A DNA stretch of 64,000 nucleotides from NCBI GenBank assembly GCA_049324875.1, contig JBMONC010000084.1:124001-188000 (forward strand). Direction: 5' to 3'. The DNA is from JAWLHU01 sp049324875 (GTDB taxonomy: Bacteria; Bacillota; Sulfobacillia; Symbiobacteriales; Symbiobacteriaceae). Positions within the stretch are counted from its first letter, which is position 1. Every line of letters begins with the position of its first letter. This document shows, piece by piece, positions 16,082 to 27,284 of the stretch. Under the pieces are notes generated by a model. It saw only the letters and a program-made list of their open reading frames with translations. It did no database searches and was not told the origin of the DNA. Position numbers and translations under genes: made by a program.

Positions 16082-18166
16082 TCATACGCCCATCGGTAGG
16101 ACTAATGATACCTGAAAACCGCCCTCCCGGCGAGGCTCTGCGGAAAACTCGCCCATCAGCGCCTCCGTCCGCTCCCGCAGCCCCACCAGGCCGAAGCCGG
16201 AGCGGACCGCCTCCACCTGCCCGCCGCCTCCCAGGTCGTCGTTGATCACCTTCAGGCTGACCCGGTCGCTCAGCTGCGCCAGGTGGATCTCCACCCGGGT
16301 GGGCCGGGCGTGCTTCTGGATGTTGGTCAGGCTCTCCTGCACCGCCCGGAAGAGGGTCATGCGGGCCGCCGTCGACAGGGAGGAGGCGTTGCCGTCGATC
16401 CGGAGGAAGACGGGCGTGCCGGTGGCCCGCATCCACCCGCTGACCAGGTCACGGAGCGCCTCCGGCAGGGGCCGGTCGAACCGCTCCAGGGTCTGCACCA
16501 TCTCCTGGCTCGCCTTCATGGCGGCGCCCACGATCCCCAGGGCGCTTTCGATGTGGGCCAGCGCCCCCTCCCGGTCCTCGTCGGCCAGCGCCTCGGCGTA
16601 CTGCAGCTCCACGATCACCGTGGTCAGGTGGTGGCCCATGCCGTCGTGGATCTCCCGGGCCATGCGGACCCGCTCCCGGGCGATGGCCACCTGGCGCGCC
16701 TCCTGCAGCCGGGCCTCCAGGAGCCGGTTGACCTCGTTCAACTGTTGGGCGTAGAGCAGCGCCTGCTCGCGCGCCTCCAGCTGCCGGAGCGTCATGTAGG
16801 CCATGACGGCCGCGAAGAAGTAGGTGACGCCAAAGGCGGCGGTCAGCGAGAAGGGAAAGGCGTGGCCCATGAACTCATCGCCGGGCAGCCAGAGCGCCGC
16901 CCCGGTCAGGATGGTGGGGAAGGCCACCGCCGAGGCCACCACCCCCTTCATCCCGCCGGGGACCAGGAAGATCATCTGGGCGGAGATTACCAGGAAGAGG
17001 TGGTTCATCAGCGGCTCCCGGGTCTGCCAGACCATCACGAAGATCAGGGCCGCCTGGAGGACGACGAAGAAGGCCTTCAGGGCATGGAGGGAGCGGGCGA
17101 GGGCGCTGCCCCCATAGGCCGCCAGCAGCCCCAGGGTCAGTAGCAGCAGCTGCGGCCACCGGTCCGACCCCTCCACCACCTGCGAGGCGGTCATCACCCC
17201 GGCCGTGGTGATGATCACGCCCAGATTCCAGATGTGGTAGACGTTGATCGGGTCGGTCACCTTCAGGGTGAGGTCGGGCTTGGGCGGCACCTCGAAGTGG
17301 CCCGGCTCGTCCTCCTCCACCAGCTCCGGGCCGTCAGCCCCGGGGCGGAGCGCCCGAACCGCTTCCCGCACCTCGCTCAGGACCGCCTTCGCATCCAGCC
17401 GGAGCTCCCGGACCGACTCCCGGGTGACCTTCTCCCGGTCAGCGAGGAATGCAAGCAACCGCTTGCTTACATTCTCCAGGCGGCGGACCAGCTGGGCGTG
17501 GATGGTCTGGGCCAGCCGCTCCCGCTCCTCGCTCTCGCTCCGCTGCTCCACCGTCAGGTCGTAGGCCTTCAGCGCCTGGTGGCGCTGGTCCACCCCCTCC
17601 AGCAGCTTCTGGGCCAGCTGGCTCTGCCGCTCCTGCTGGAGCGTGGTGAAGGTGACCATGGCGGCGAAGATCAGGTAGAGCAGGTACATCCCGATCACCG
17701 CGACCATGGAGGCCCCCGACTCCCCCGGCGGGGTGATCGCCAGGAAGAGGGTGAGCCAGAGCACCGCCACCGTGCCCACGAAGGGCGCCCAGCGGCGGAC
17801 GGGGATCAGGTAGACTGCCTGCACGGCGATCACGACGAAAAGGAAGCGGGTGAGGCCGCCCTCCAGGGCGTAGATCGCCGCCACCACGCCGGTCTGGCCC
17901 AGCAGGTAGAGCTCGTGGTAGATGCCCCGCGCCCAGCGCTGATCCTTCGGCCGGAGGCGCGACCAGGCCAGCAGGTAGGCCAGACTAAGGCCGACTGCCA
18001 GCGCCAGCGCCCAGCCAGACCGGCCCTCCGCCGACTCCCCCGAAAGGATCGAGAGCGGTGGCAGGAAGGCCAGCATGAGGGCGGCAAAGATGTTGATCGC
18101 ATGCGGATACCCGGTGCAGAAGATCGCATCCAGCCGGCGGGATGCCCTGTTCTGTATCGCTTCCAT
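16082..18166 (-). CDS. Sensor histidine kinase with duplicated membrane/HisKA_3 module
   Basis: A 694-residue NarL-type kinase. The N-terminal half (about 20-285) has six hydrophobic helices, a coiled stretch and ERERLAQTIHAQL (His223), which looks like a decayed HisKA_3 dimerisation box ending EVREAVRALRPG. The second half (about 300-694) repeats this: helices, coiled coil, and the intact box ARERVRMAREIHDGMGHH with phosphoacceptor His507, then the HATPase domain (QESLTNIQKHA, GFGLVGLRERTEAL). Only the second half has an ATPase domain. So this seems to be an internal tandem duplication that lost one catalytic domain. Start ATG 18166 is almost on top of the predicted transcription start. Confidence 0.9.
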   Translation of the reverse strand: MEAIQNRASRRLDAIFCTGYPHAINIFAALMLAFLPPLSILSGESAEGRSGWALALAVGLSLAYLLAWSRLRPKDQRWARGIYHELYLLGQTGVVAAIYALEGGLTRFLFVVIAVQAVYLIPVRRWAPFVGTVAVLWLTLFLAITPPGESGASMVAVIGMYLLYLIFAAMVTFTTLQQERQSQLAQKLLEGVDQRHQALKAYDLTVEQRSESEERERLAQTIHAQLVRRLENVSKRLLAFLADREKVTRESVRELRLDAKAVLSEVREAVRALRPGADGPELVEEDEPGHFEVPPKPDLTLKVTDPINVYHIWNLGVIITTAGVMTASQVVEGSDRWPQLLLLTLGLLAAYGGSALARSLHALKAFFVVLQAALIFVMVWQTREPLMNHLFLVISAQMIFLVPGGMKGVVASAVAFPTILTGAALWLPGDEFMGHAFPFSLTAAFGVTYFFAAVMAYMTLRQLEAREQALLYAQQLNEVNRLLEARLQEARQVAIARERVRMAREIHDGMGHHLTTVIVELQYAEALADEDREGALAHIESALGIVGAAMKASQEMVQTLERFDRPLPEALRDLVSGWMRATGTPVFLRIDGNASSLSTAARMTLFRAVQESLTNIQKHARPTRVEIHLAQLSDRVSLKVINDDLGGGGQVEAVRSGFGLVGLRERTEALMGEFSAEPRREGGFQVSLVLPMGV

Positions 18167-18173
18167 ACTTCCT

Positions 18174-18201
18174 ATTGTATACCCGGCAGGCCACCTGTCG
18201 A
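18174..18201 (-). promoter_or_regulatory. Probable promoter of the kinase gene
   Basis: On the minus strand TCGACA (18201-18196), 16-base spacer, TACAAT (18179-18174). The transcript would begin at or within two bases of the ATG at 18166, implying a leaderless or nearly leaderless mRNA. Confidence 0.55.
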
Positions 18202-18245
18202 TCTACCTGAAGTTACAGACCGCCAGGCAGAGATTCCATTTAGGA

Positions 18246-18285
18246 ATAACGACCTGCGGGTCAGAGTTATAGCCCCATAACGACC
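18246..18285. repeat. Direct repeat ATAACGACC spaced by 31 bases
   Basis: ATAACGACC occurs at 18246-18254 and 18277-18285, three helical turns apart, about 45 bases upstream of the kinase -35 box and also upstream of the aconitase promoter. Same-face tandem sites suggest binding by a dimeric regulator, perhaps the NarL-type protein of this operon. Confidence 0.5.
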
Positions 18286-18302
18286 CGGCATAAGGTGCTC
18301 GA

Positions 18303-18331
18303 TTTACTGATGAGAAGGATTGGTCTACAAT
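18303..18331 (+). promoter_or_regulatory. Probable promoter of the aconitase gene
   Basis: TTTACT (18303-18308), 17-base spacer, TACAAT (18326-18331). The leader would be about 125 bases long, GC-rich and able to fold (GCGCCC/GGGCGC around 18389-18404). Confidence 0.6.
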
Positions 18332-18337
18332 GAGACC
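18322..18337. promoter_or_regulatory. Putative operator over the aconitase -10 box
   Basis: Inverted repeat GGTCT-N6-AGACC whose centre covers the -10 hexamer, a position expected of a repressor site. The protein that binds it is unknown. Confidence 0.4.
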
Positions 18338-18462
18338 GTCGGCGGAGACTCGGGCTTGACAGCGCACCAAATATCCATGGAAACGGTGGCGCCCCACGGG
18401 GCGCGAACGGGCTCGCGCCCTGTCTTCGGCCCCCCACAACCAGAAATGAGAGGGATGGTCAG

Positions 18463-21132
<2,670 letters not shown>

Positions 21133-21148
21133 GACCCGAGCGCTGCAG

Positions 21149-21181
21149 GGCGAGCCCTTCTCCGGAGGGGCTCGCCTTTTT
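21149..21181 (+). terminator. Intrinsic terminator of acnA
   Basis: Perfect 9-bp stem GGCGAGCCC/GGGCTCGCC followed by TTTTT. Confidence 0.9.
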
Positions 21182-21263
21182 GTGCGGCGGCGGGGACGGG
21201 GCCTTCAGCAGAGCCGAAAAGAGACGACCGTCCGACGTTTAGTTAACAGAATCTTCTACTCTT

Positions 21264-21293
21264 TTGCAGGAAATCTGCCCCTTCCTGTTTAAT
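21264..21293 (+). promoter_or_regulatory. Possible promoter of the S8 protease gene
   Basis: TTGCAG (21264-21269), 18-base spacer, TTTAAT (21288-21293) in a locally AT-rich stretch, about 38 bases before the start codon. Confidence 0.4.
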
Positions 21294-21330
21294 CATCCAT
21301 CTTGATACAATTCAGGGAGGGATGTTCCAC

Positions 21331-24300
21331 ATGCAGCGATCAGCTTGGCGCAGACTGGTCGCCTTTGTTTTGCTCCTCTGCTTCTGGGGCCTGAGCCCCA
21401 CCGGCGGGCCGCTGGTCACCGCCGCCCCCCGGCCCGGCGACCCGCTGGGCGGGCGGCTGCCGCTGGAGGCGGGCTCCGGCGGTGCCCCGCACGTGGCGGG
21501 TGAGGTGATCATCCGGTACAAGGCCGGGGTCTCCTCGGACTCCGTGGCCAGCCTGAAGGCGCAGGAGCAGTTGACCACCAAGCGGGTGCTGCCCCGGTCC
21601 CGGGCCGAGGTGGTCAGCATCCCCCGGGGCCAGTCGGTCGCCCGGACCGTGCAGGCGCTGCAGGCGAGCGGCATGGTCGAGCTGGCCCAGCCCAACTACA
21701 TCTACAGCCGGACCAGCCTGCCCAGCGACCCGCACTGGCCCTCGCTCTGGGGGATGGATAACCAGGGGCAGAGCATCGGCGGGGTGGCCGGTCAGCCCAA
21801 TGTGGATATCGACGCCCCGGAGGGGTGGCCGCTGCTGGAAGGCCGGCGGACGGTGGTCGTGGGCGTGATCGACACCGGGGTGGACATCCTCCACGAGGAC
21901 CTGTCCGGGACCCTCTGGGTCAACCCGGGGGAGAGCCCGAACAACGGGGTGGATGATGACGGGAACGGCTATGTGGATGACGTGAACGGGTGGAACTTCT
22001 GGGATGCTTCGCCCACCGTCTACGTGGCGCCGGACGAGGATGAGCACGGCACCCATGTGGCCGGCACCATCGCCGCCCCGCAGAACGGGGTGGGGGTCGT
22101 CGGGGTCCTGCCGAACGTCAGGATCATGGTGCTGAAGGTCTTTGGCCCCAGCGGCTCCACCACCACCGACCTGATCACCGAGGCGATCTACTACGCCGCC
22201 CAGAACGGTGCCGACCTGGTAAACGCCAGCCTGGGCGGGGCGGGCTATGACCAGCTCATGTACGAGGCGCTGCGGGAGACCGGGATCCTGATGGCCGCCG
22301 CCGCGGGCAACAACGGGGCGGATAACGACACCTACCCGACCTACCCGGCCTCCTACGACCTGCCCAACATCATCAGCGTTGCCTCGGTCAACCACCTCGG
22401 GCAGCTGAGCAGCTTCTCCAACTACGGGGCCGTCAGCGTCGACGTGGGGGCGCCGGGCGAGAGCATCATCAGCACCGTGCCACCGGCCGACCCGCGCCCG
22501 GACGTGGTGGCGGCGGTCTACAACATCACGGGCACCTACGGCAGCCTCTTCATGGGCATCGACCTCTACCAGGTGGAGGCGGAGTCGCAGGCCGGCGTCA
22601 TGGGCGGAGCGATGGCCACCCTGGGCTACCAGCCCGGCGACCCGGTCAGGATCCTGCTGGTCAACGATGCGGAGTACAGCCCGGCCCTGACCGACACCTA
22701 CGGCAACGCCCTGGCGGCGGCGGGCTACACCGACATCGACACCATCGCCGTCCCGGCGGATGCGGACGGGCCGGACCTGGCCCTGCTGCAGGGGTACGAC
22801 CTGGTGGTCTGGTTCACCGGGGCGGCCTTCGGTTCCGATACGGTCACCACCCTGACCGCCGGCGACCAGACCAGCCTGACCGACTACCTGAACGGTGGCG
22901 GGAAGCTGATCCTGGCGGGGGACGATGCGATCTACCGGATCGAGGAGAGCGCCTTTGTCACCGCCACGCTGGGCGTGGGGGTGGTCTCCGAGGAGGGGTA
23001 CTACGGAGCGCTGGCCGGGGCAGCGGGCTCCACCGTGGAGGGGGCGGTCTACGGGATCGCCGACCCGATGGGGACCTCCATCTGGAGCGATGTGGTGGTC
23101 CCTGCCGTCCCCACGGCGGGGGAGGTGCTGCTCTACACCAACGACATCCTCCCCTCCATCGCGTACAAGGGGCTGAGCGGCACCTCGATGGCCGCGCCCC
23201 ACGTGGCGGGCATCCTGGCGGCAGCCCTGAGCCAGAAGCACCTGACGCCCGCCGAGGCGATCGACCTGCTGATGGCCACCGGCAAACCGCTCCCGTCCCT
23301 GGAGGGGAAGACGGTGAGCGGGAGGCTGCCCAGCCTCTACGGAGCGCTGGCGACGGCGGTCTCGGGGGTCGAGGTCGCGGTCTCCGCCCCCGATCTGGAG
23401 CAGCCCGTGGGCTTCGCCGCCTCCTTCACCCTCAGCCCCTGGGGCAAGCTGACCGGCGACGACTCGATCGCCCTCTCCTTCCCGGCCTCGTTCGTGCTGC
23501 CCAGCACCATCCCCGCCGACCTGATCACGGTGAACGGGAGCCCGGCCGGCACCAGCGACCTGCTGCTCTCCCCCTCCGGCTCGGTCCTGGCGGTTCCGGT
23601 TCCCGCCACCATCGCGCACGGGAGCCCGGTGACGGTGGCCATCGACCCGGCGGCGGGCATCACCGTCCCCTCCCCGGGCCTGTACCAGTTTGATGTGGCC
23701 ACCAGCACCGACGTGACCTGGGTGCGGTCCGGGGTGGTGCCCATCGGCTTCTCGCTCTCGCTGGATGCCGACAGCTACCGGGGCATCGGCGCCCAGGATG
23801 TGGCCTGGGATGCGACTCCGGACTTCCTCCGGCGGAAGGCACGGGTCACCTGGGAGAGCTCGCTGGACAACCAGGACCCGGCGGCGGCGGAGGTGGTCTC
23901 GGTCGCCCTCTTCTCCGATTCTGACCCGGCGGGCATCTCGCTGCCGTTGACCGAGACCGGTCCCGACACCGGCCTGTTCACCGGCACCTTCGGCTTTGCC
24001 GCCGCCTCCGACGCCGCCGAGGGCCTGATCGGGGTGGCGACCAGCGGGGAGAGCGTGACGGTGCTCCATGAGGGTGTGGGGCTGACCGCCTCCGCCACCT
24101 GGCTGGCCCCCGACCGGTCGCTCCAGGACTGGCTCCTGTACGGGGAATTCACCTTTGATGCCGGCGCTGTGGATCCGGCCGGCATCACCCCGGCGCTGTT
24201 CAGCGCCGCCGGCGATGACCTGGTGGCAACCGGGCTGGGGCTGACCGCCTACCTGGACGGCACAGGGGTGTACGGGATCCTCGTCCCCCTGGAGACCAGC

Positions 24301-26514
24301 GGCGATCACTTCGTGGCGCTGACCGCGCCGGGCCATGCGGCCCTCAGCGGGGCTGTGGGGCTGCCGGCCGCCGGCGACAGCGTGATCACCTATCCGATCG
24401 GCTCCCAGTGGATCGATGCCTACGGGCTGCCGCTGCCCCCGCTCACCCTGAGCGCCGACAGCACCGCCCCCGGCGCCCCGGTCATCAGCAACCTGGCCGA
24501 CGGTGCGGTGCTGCAGGTGGGCGATTTCAGCCTGGAGGTGCTCTCCGAGCCCCTGGCCCTGGTCACCCTCCAGGTGGACGGGGCTGCGCTGGAGCCCAAG
24601 CGGGCCGCCGCGGACGGCTCGGTCAGCTTCGCCGTCGCCGGCCTGGCGGACGGCACCCACAGCCTGTCGGTCGCGGCGGAGGATCTGGCGGGTAACCCGG
24701 GCTTGGCCGCCTCGCTCTCCCTCGGCGTCGACACCGTGCCCATCAGCCTGAGCGTGGAGCCGGTCCACGCGGCCATGACCAAGGTGACGGGCACCGCCAA
24801 GCCGGGGGCGACGGTGACCATCCTCTCCGGGGAGAGCGTGCTGGGCAGCGGTACCAGCTCCGCCAGCGGCTACTTCGCCGTGACGGTGCCCGCCCAGCCC
24901 GCCGGTGCGGCCCTGACGGTCCGGGCAGCCGACGCGGCGGGGCGGGAACTGACCGAGAGCCTGACGGTCTGGCCTGTGCCGGAGCCGGCTCTCGCGGATC
25001 TGGCCGTCAGCGAGGGCAGCCTGAGCTTCGACCCGGCGGTGACCAGCTACAGCCTCTCCGTGGGGTCGTCGGTCTCGTCGGTCACGGTGACCGCCACCCC
25101 GGCGAACCCGTGGGTGATGGTCTTCATCAAGGGGCTGGCGGGCAGCAGCCAGAGCATCGATCTCGCCTACGGCACCAACACCGTGCAGGTCGAGGCCTCC
25201 CTGGGGCCCGACCAGACCACCGCCTACACCCTGCAGATCTACCGCTCCTCCCCGCCCTCCTCGACGCCGCCGCCCGTCACCCCGGAGCCCGAGCCGGAGC
25301 CCGAACCGGAGCCCGAGCCGGAGCCGGAGCCGGAGCCCGAGCCGGAGCCCCCGGCCTACCCGGAGGGCGTGACGGTTGTGACCATGGAGGCCGCGGGGAA
25401 GGCGAGCCCGGGCGCAGCGGTGGCGATCAGCCTTGCCGAGTCCTCTGACGACGCCGACCCGGTGAGCGGCACCGTGGTTGTCCCGGCCGAGGTGCTCCAG
25501 CGGATGGCCTCCCGGCAGAACAGCCTGGCGATCGCGGCCGGCGGTGTGAGCCTGCACCTTGAGACCGGCGGGCTGCAGAAGCGGGCGGGCGCAGACCCCC
25601 TCTCCATCTCGGTCACGGTCCTGAACGACAGGAGCGCCCCGGAGAAGGGCTCCGTGCCCTGGAATCAGCTATTGGAGAAGGCCTCGGCCCGCGACCTGAA
25701 GCGCTCCGGACCCCTGGTGGCCGTCGAGGTGCGGGCGGGCGACCGGGAGGTCACCGATCCGGCTGGTACCTGGGTGCTCGCCCTGCCCTATGACCCGTCG
25801 GCAGATCCGGATCTGCTCGGCATCTACTGGTGGAACCCTGCCCGGCAGGAATGGCAGTACGTCGGCGGCAAGGCAGACCGGAAGAACAGGCTGCTGACGG
25901 TGGAGCTGGATCACTTCAGCGAGTTCGCCGTCTTCAGCTACACCAGGCTGTTCCTCGACGTTCCCCGGGAGCACTGGGCGCACCGGGCGATCCAGCAGCT
26001 GGTCGCCCGGCAGGTGGTGAAGGGCAAGACCGAGACGCTCTTCGCCCCGGCCAGCCCGGTCACCCGGGCGGAGTTCGCCGCCCTGCTGGTGCGGGCGCTC
26101 AACCTGACCGAGGTCACCTCCACCCTCCCCACCTTCCGGGATGTCACCCCCGCCGACTGGTACTACGGTGCGGTGGAGAGCGCGGCCAGGGCGGGGCTGA
26201 TCCGGGGCGAGGGCGGCAGGTTCCGGCCCGACGACCTGATCACCCGGCAGGAGATGGCGGTCATGGTGATGCGGGCGATGGGCCTGGAAGGTGAGATCAT
26301 CCTGCTGCAGGGTGCGCAGGCAGAGGCGGTCACCGCCACCTACCGGGACCGGGGCGAGATCGCCACCTGGGCCCGGGATGCCGTCGCCACAGCCGCCCAT
26401 CTGGAGCTGATCACCGGACGGTCGCGGGATCTGTACGCCCCCACCGCCAACGCCACCCGGGCCGAGGCGGCCATGGTTCTGATCCGGCTTCTTGAGCGCC
26501 TGGGAGAGCTCTAG
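21331..26514 (+). CDS. Secreted S8 (subtilisin-like) serine protease with SLH anchor
   Basis: A 1727-residue surface protease. Order: signal peptide (residues 1-30), inhibitor-like propeptide (GEVIIRYKAG... to QPNYIYSR), then the S8 domain with the catalytic triad Asp181 (VIDTGVD), His239 (HGTHVAG) and Ser619 (GTSMAAPHVAG). Between His and Ser is an insert of about 200 residues with an alpha/beta, GATase/flavodoxin-like look (DPVRILLVNDAEYS, LNGGGKLILAGDD). C-terminal: several beta-sandwich repeats, a cadherin-like domain, an (Glu-Pro)x11 linker and three SLH repeats starting near residue 1541. Start ATG 21331 is preferred over 21322 because GGGAGG then sits 10 bases away. Likely bound to cell-wall polymers and degrades extracellular protein. 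Confidence 0.93.
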   Translation: MQRSAWRRLVAFVLLLCFWGLSPTGGPLVTAAPRPGDPLGGRLPLEAGSGGAPHVAGEVIIRYKAGVSSDSVASLKAQEQLTTKRVLPRSRAEVVSIPRGQSVARTVQALQASGMVELAQPNYIYSRTSLPSDPHWPSLWGMDNQGQSIGGVAGQPNVDIDAPEGWPLLEGRRTVVVGVIDTGVDILHEDLSGTLWVNPGESPNNGVDDDGNGYVDDVNGWNFWDASPTVYVAPDEDEHGTHVAGTIAAPQNGVGVVGVLPNVRIMVLKVFGPSGSTTTDLITEAIYYAAQNGADLVNASLGGAGYDQLMYEALRETGILMAAAAGNNGADNDTYPTYPASYDLPNIISVASVNHLGQLSSFSNYGAVSVDVGAPGESIISTVPPADPRPDVVAAVYNITGTYGSLFMGIDLYQVEAESQAGVMGGAMATLGYQPGDPVRILLVNDAEYSPALTDTYGNALAAAGYTDIDTIAVPADADGPDLALLQGYDLVVWFTGAAFGSDTVTTLTAGDQTSLTDYLNGGGKLILAGDDAIYRIEESAFVTATLGVGVVSEEGYYGALAGAAGSTVEGAVYGIADPMGTSIWSDVVVPAVPTAGEVLLYTNDILPSIAYKGLSGTSMAAPHVAGILAAALSQKHLTPAEAIDLLMATGKPLPSLEGKTVSGRLPSLYGALATAVSGVEVAVSAPDLEQPVGFAASFTLSPWGKLTGDDSIALSFPASFVLPSTIPADLITVNGSPAGTSDLLLSPSGSVLAVPVPATIAHGSPVTVAIDPAAGITVPSPGLYQFDVATSTDVTWVRSGVVPIGFSLSLDADSYRGIGAQDVAWDATPDFLRRKARVTWESSLDNQDPAAAEVVSVALFSDSDPAGISLPLTETGPDTGLFTGTFGFAAASDAAEGLIGVATSGESVTVLHEGVGLTASATWLAPDRSLQDWLLYGEFTFDAGAVDPAGITPALFSAAGDDLVATGLGLTAYLDGTGVYGILVPLETSGDHFVALTAPGHAALSGAVGLPAAGDSVITYPIGSQWIDAYGLPLPPLTLSADSTAPGAPVISNLADGAVLQVGDFSLEVLSEPLALVTLQVDGAALEPKRAAADGSVSFAVAGLADGTHSLSVAAEDLAGNPGLAASLSLGVDTVPISLSVEPVHAAMTKVTGTAKPGATVTILSGESVLGSGTSSASGYFAVTVPAQPAGAALTVRAADAAGRELTESLTVWPVPEPALADLAVSEGSLSFDPAVTSYSLSVGSSVSSVTVTATPANPWVMVFIKGLAGSSQSIDLAYGTNTVQVEASLGPDQTTAYTLQIYRSSPPSSTPPPVTPEPEPEPEPEPEPEPEPEPEPEPPAYPEGVTVVTMEAAGKASPGAAVAISLAESSDDADPVSGTVVVPAEVLQRMASRQNSLAIAAGGVSLHLETGGLQKRAGADPLSISVTVLNDRSAPEKGSVPWNQLLEKASARDLKRSGPLVAVEVRAGDREVTDPAGTWVLALPYDPSADPDLLGIYWWNPARQEWQYVGGKADRKNRLLTVELDHFSEFAVFSYTRLFLDVPREHWAHRAIQQLVARQVVKGKTETLFAPASPVTRAEFAALLVRALNLTEVTSTLPTFRDVTPADWYYGAVESAARAGLIRGEGGRFRPDDLITRQEMAVMVMRAMGLEGEIILLQGAQAEAVTATYRDRGEIATWARDAVATAAHLELITGRSRDLYAPTANATRAEAAMVLIRLLERLGEL
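25285..25350 (+). repeat. (GAGCCN) hexanucleotide repeat encoding an (Glu-Pro) linker
   Basis: Eleven tandem GAG/GAA-CCN units within the protease gene code for Glu-Pro repeats between the adhesive domains and the SLH region. Slippage here would change linker length by two residues per unit without shifting the frame. Confidence 0.85.
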
Positions 26515-26532
26515 TTCTCCATCAGAAATCAC

Positions 26533-26563
26533 TGAGGCGGGGCCCGAAGTGGGCCTCGCCTCA
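26533..26563. terminator. Bidirectional terminator hairpin
   Basis: 13-bp stem (TGAGGCGGGGCCC with GGGCCTCGCCTCA, one mismatch) and a 5-base loop between the protease stop and the convergent small gene. Confidence 0.65.
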
Positions 26564-26568
26564 CGCTG

Positions 26569-26901
26569 TTAACAGAAGGGTATGCCGAAGACCGCAGGCA
26601 CGCCCGGTGCAAAGGGAATGCCAAATGGGTTTACCACCGGGGCAGCCGGGAAACCGACACCCAGACCGATGGCTGGCACGGCAAAGGGGTAGGTACCGGG
26701 AACCACGATCGGCGCCGTGGGCACACGGAGCGGATAGCCAACGCCGGCGGTCCAGGGGAAGGCAACCGGGGCGCCCAGCGGGGTGGCGAGCGCTCCGGGA
26801 ACGGGAACCGGCACACCGCCGCCCAACGGGCTGAGGGTCGGTGTGGCAATCACCGGCGCCGGGCAGGTCCAGGCGGGGATCGGATATCCGCCGAAGAGCA
26901 A
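26569..26901 (-). CDS. Small Pro/Val/Gly-rich hydrophobic protein of unknown function
   Basis: A 110-residue protein with almost no charged residues, made of repeated GVP, VPVP, APVV, GIPF-like turns, ending in Cys. No known domain is recognised. It is judged real because TTG 26901 has an excellent AGGAGGTG ribosome-binding site, it ends just before a terminator, and the frame is not a shadow of another gene. Composition resembles insoluble structural or spore-coat-type proteins. A CATACCATA box with an upstream AC at 27007-27033 fits a late sporulation (sigma-K) promoter. Coat function is therefore only a suggestion. Confidence 0.55.
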   Translation of the reverse strand: MLFGGYPIPAWTCPAPVIATPTLSPLGGGVPVPVPGALATPLGAPVAFPWTAGVGYPLRVPTAPIVVPGTYPFAVPAIGLGVGFPAAPVVNPFGIPFAPGVPAVFGIPFC

Positions 26902-27006
26902 GGGAGCACCTCCTCAGTACGACACAGGTCAAGGGATTACCAGTACCACGGGTGGCGCCAGGCCGGGGGCATGGCCCCTCGCAACTGGCTGTAGGTAACC
27001 CTGCGT

Positions 27007-27033
27007 TATGGTATGCAGGCGGGGAGGTGCCGT
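27007..27033 (-). promoter_or_regulatory. Possible sigma-K-like promoter
   Basis: On the minus strand AC (27033-27032), 16 bases, then CATACCATA (27015-27007), matching AC-N16-CATANNNTA. It points at the small Pro/Val-rich gene, about 105 bases away. The motif is short, so chance occurrence is possible. Confidence 0.3.
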
Positions 27034-27131
27034 GCAGGCGTGGGACTCCAGTCCCATTTTGGGTAACTTTTCCGACCGAACCCCCCCAAGAAGGGGCGAT
27101 CTGTCGTATAATCTCAATGCATGACCCGACG

Positions 27132-27206
27132 AAAAAGGCAAACCCATCGTGAGGTGGGGACGCAAAGCCACGGGTCCACCCGACGGGGTGGACAGCCGGG
27201 TTGCCG
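27132..27206 (+). promoter_or_regulatory. Cyclic-di-GMP-I (GEMM-I) riboswitch aptamer
   Basis: P1 forms from GGCAA (27137-27141) and TTGCC (27201-27205). P2 is CCCATC-GTGA-GGTGGG with a tetraloop, followed by the hallmark GACGCAAAGCCACGGG. P3 is TCCACCC-GACG-GGGTGGA, then CAGCCGGGTTGCC closes. Every conserved element of the GEMM-I consensus is present in the right order. A TATAAT box at 27107-27112 lies 20 bases upstream. It controls the exported protein gene at 27285. Confidence 0.94.
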
Positions 27207-27214
27207 TCAGGCGG

Positions 27215-27242
27215 GGGCGGGCATGGCAATGCCTGCCCTTTT
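27215..27242 (+). terminator. Expression-platform terminator of the riboswitch
   Basis: 10-bp stem (27215-27224 with 27229-27238) containing one G-U pair, loop GGCA, tail TTTT. GGCAA at 27225-27229 can instead pair with the P1 strand TTGCC (27201-27205), so the aptamer and an antiterminator are mutually exclusive; ligand binding should favour termination. Confidence 0.75.
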
Positions 27243-27284
27243 CGTCGTCGGGGGCTGTAATCACTTGCAAAGGAGCGATGAGTG

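Noticed and set aside
21340..25557. 1405-codon antisense frame opposite the S8 protease
   Set aside because: Same cause: antisense of GC-rich coding DNA, no domain, no ribosome-binding site.
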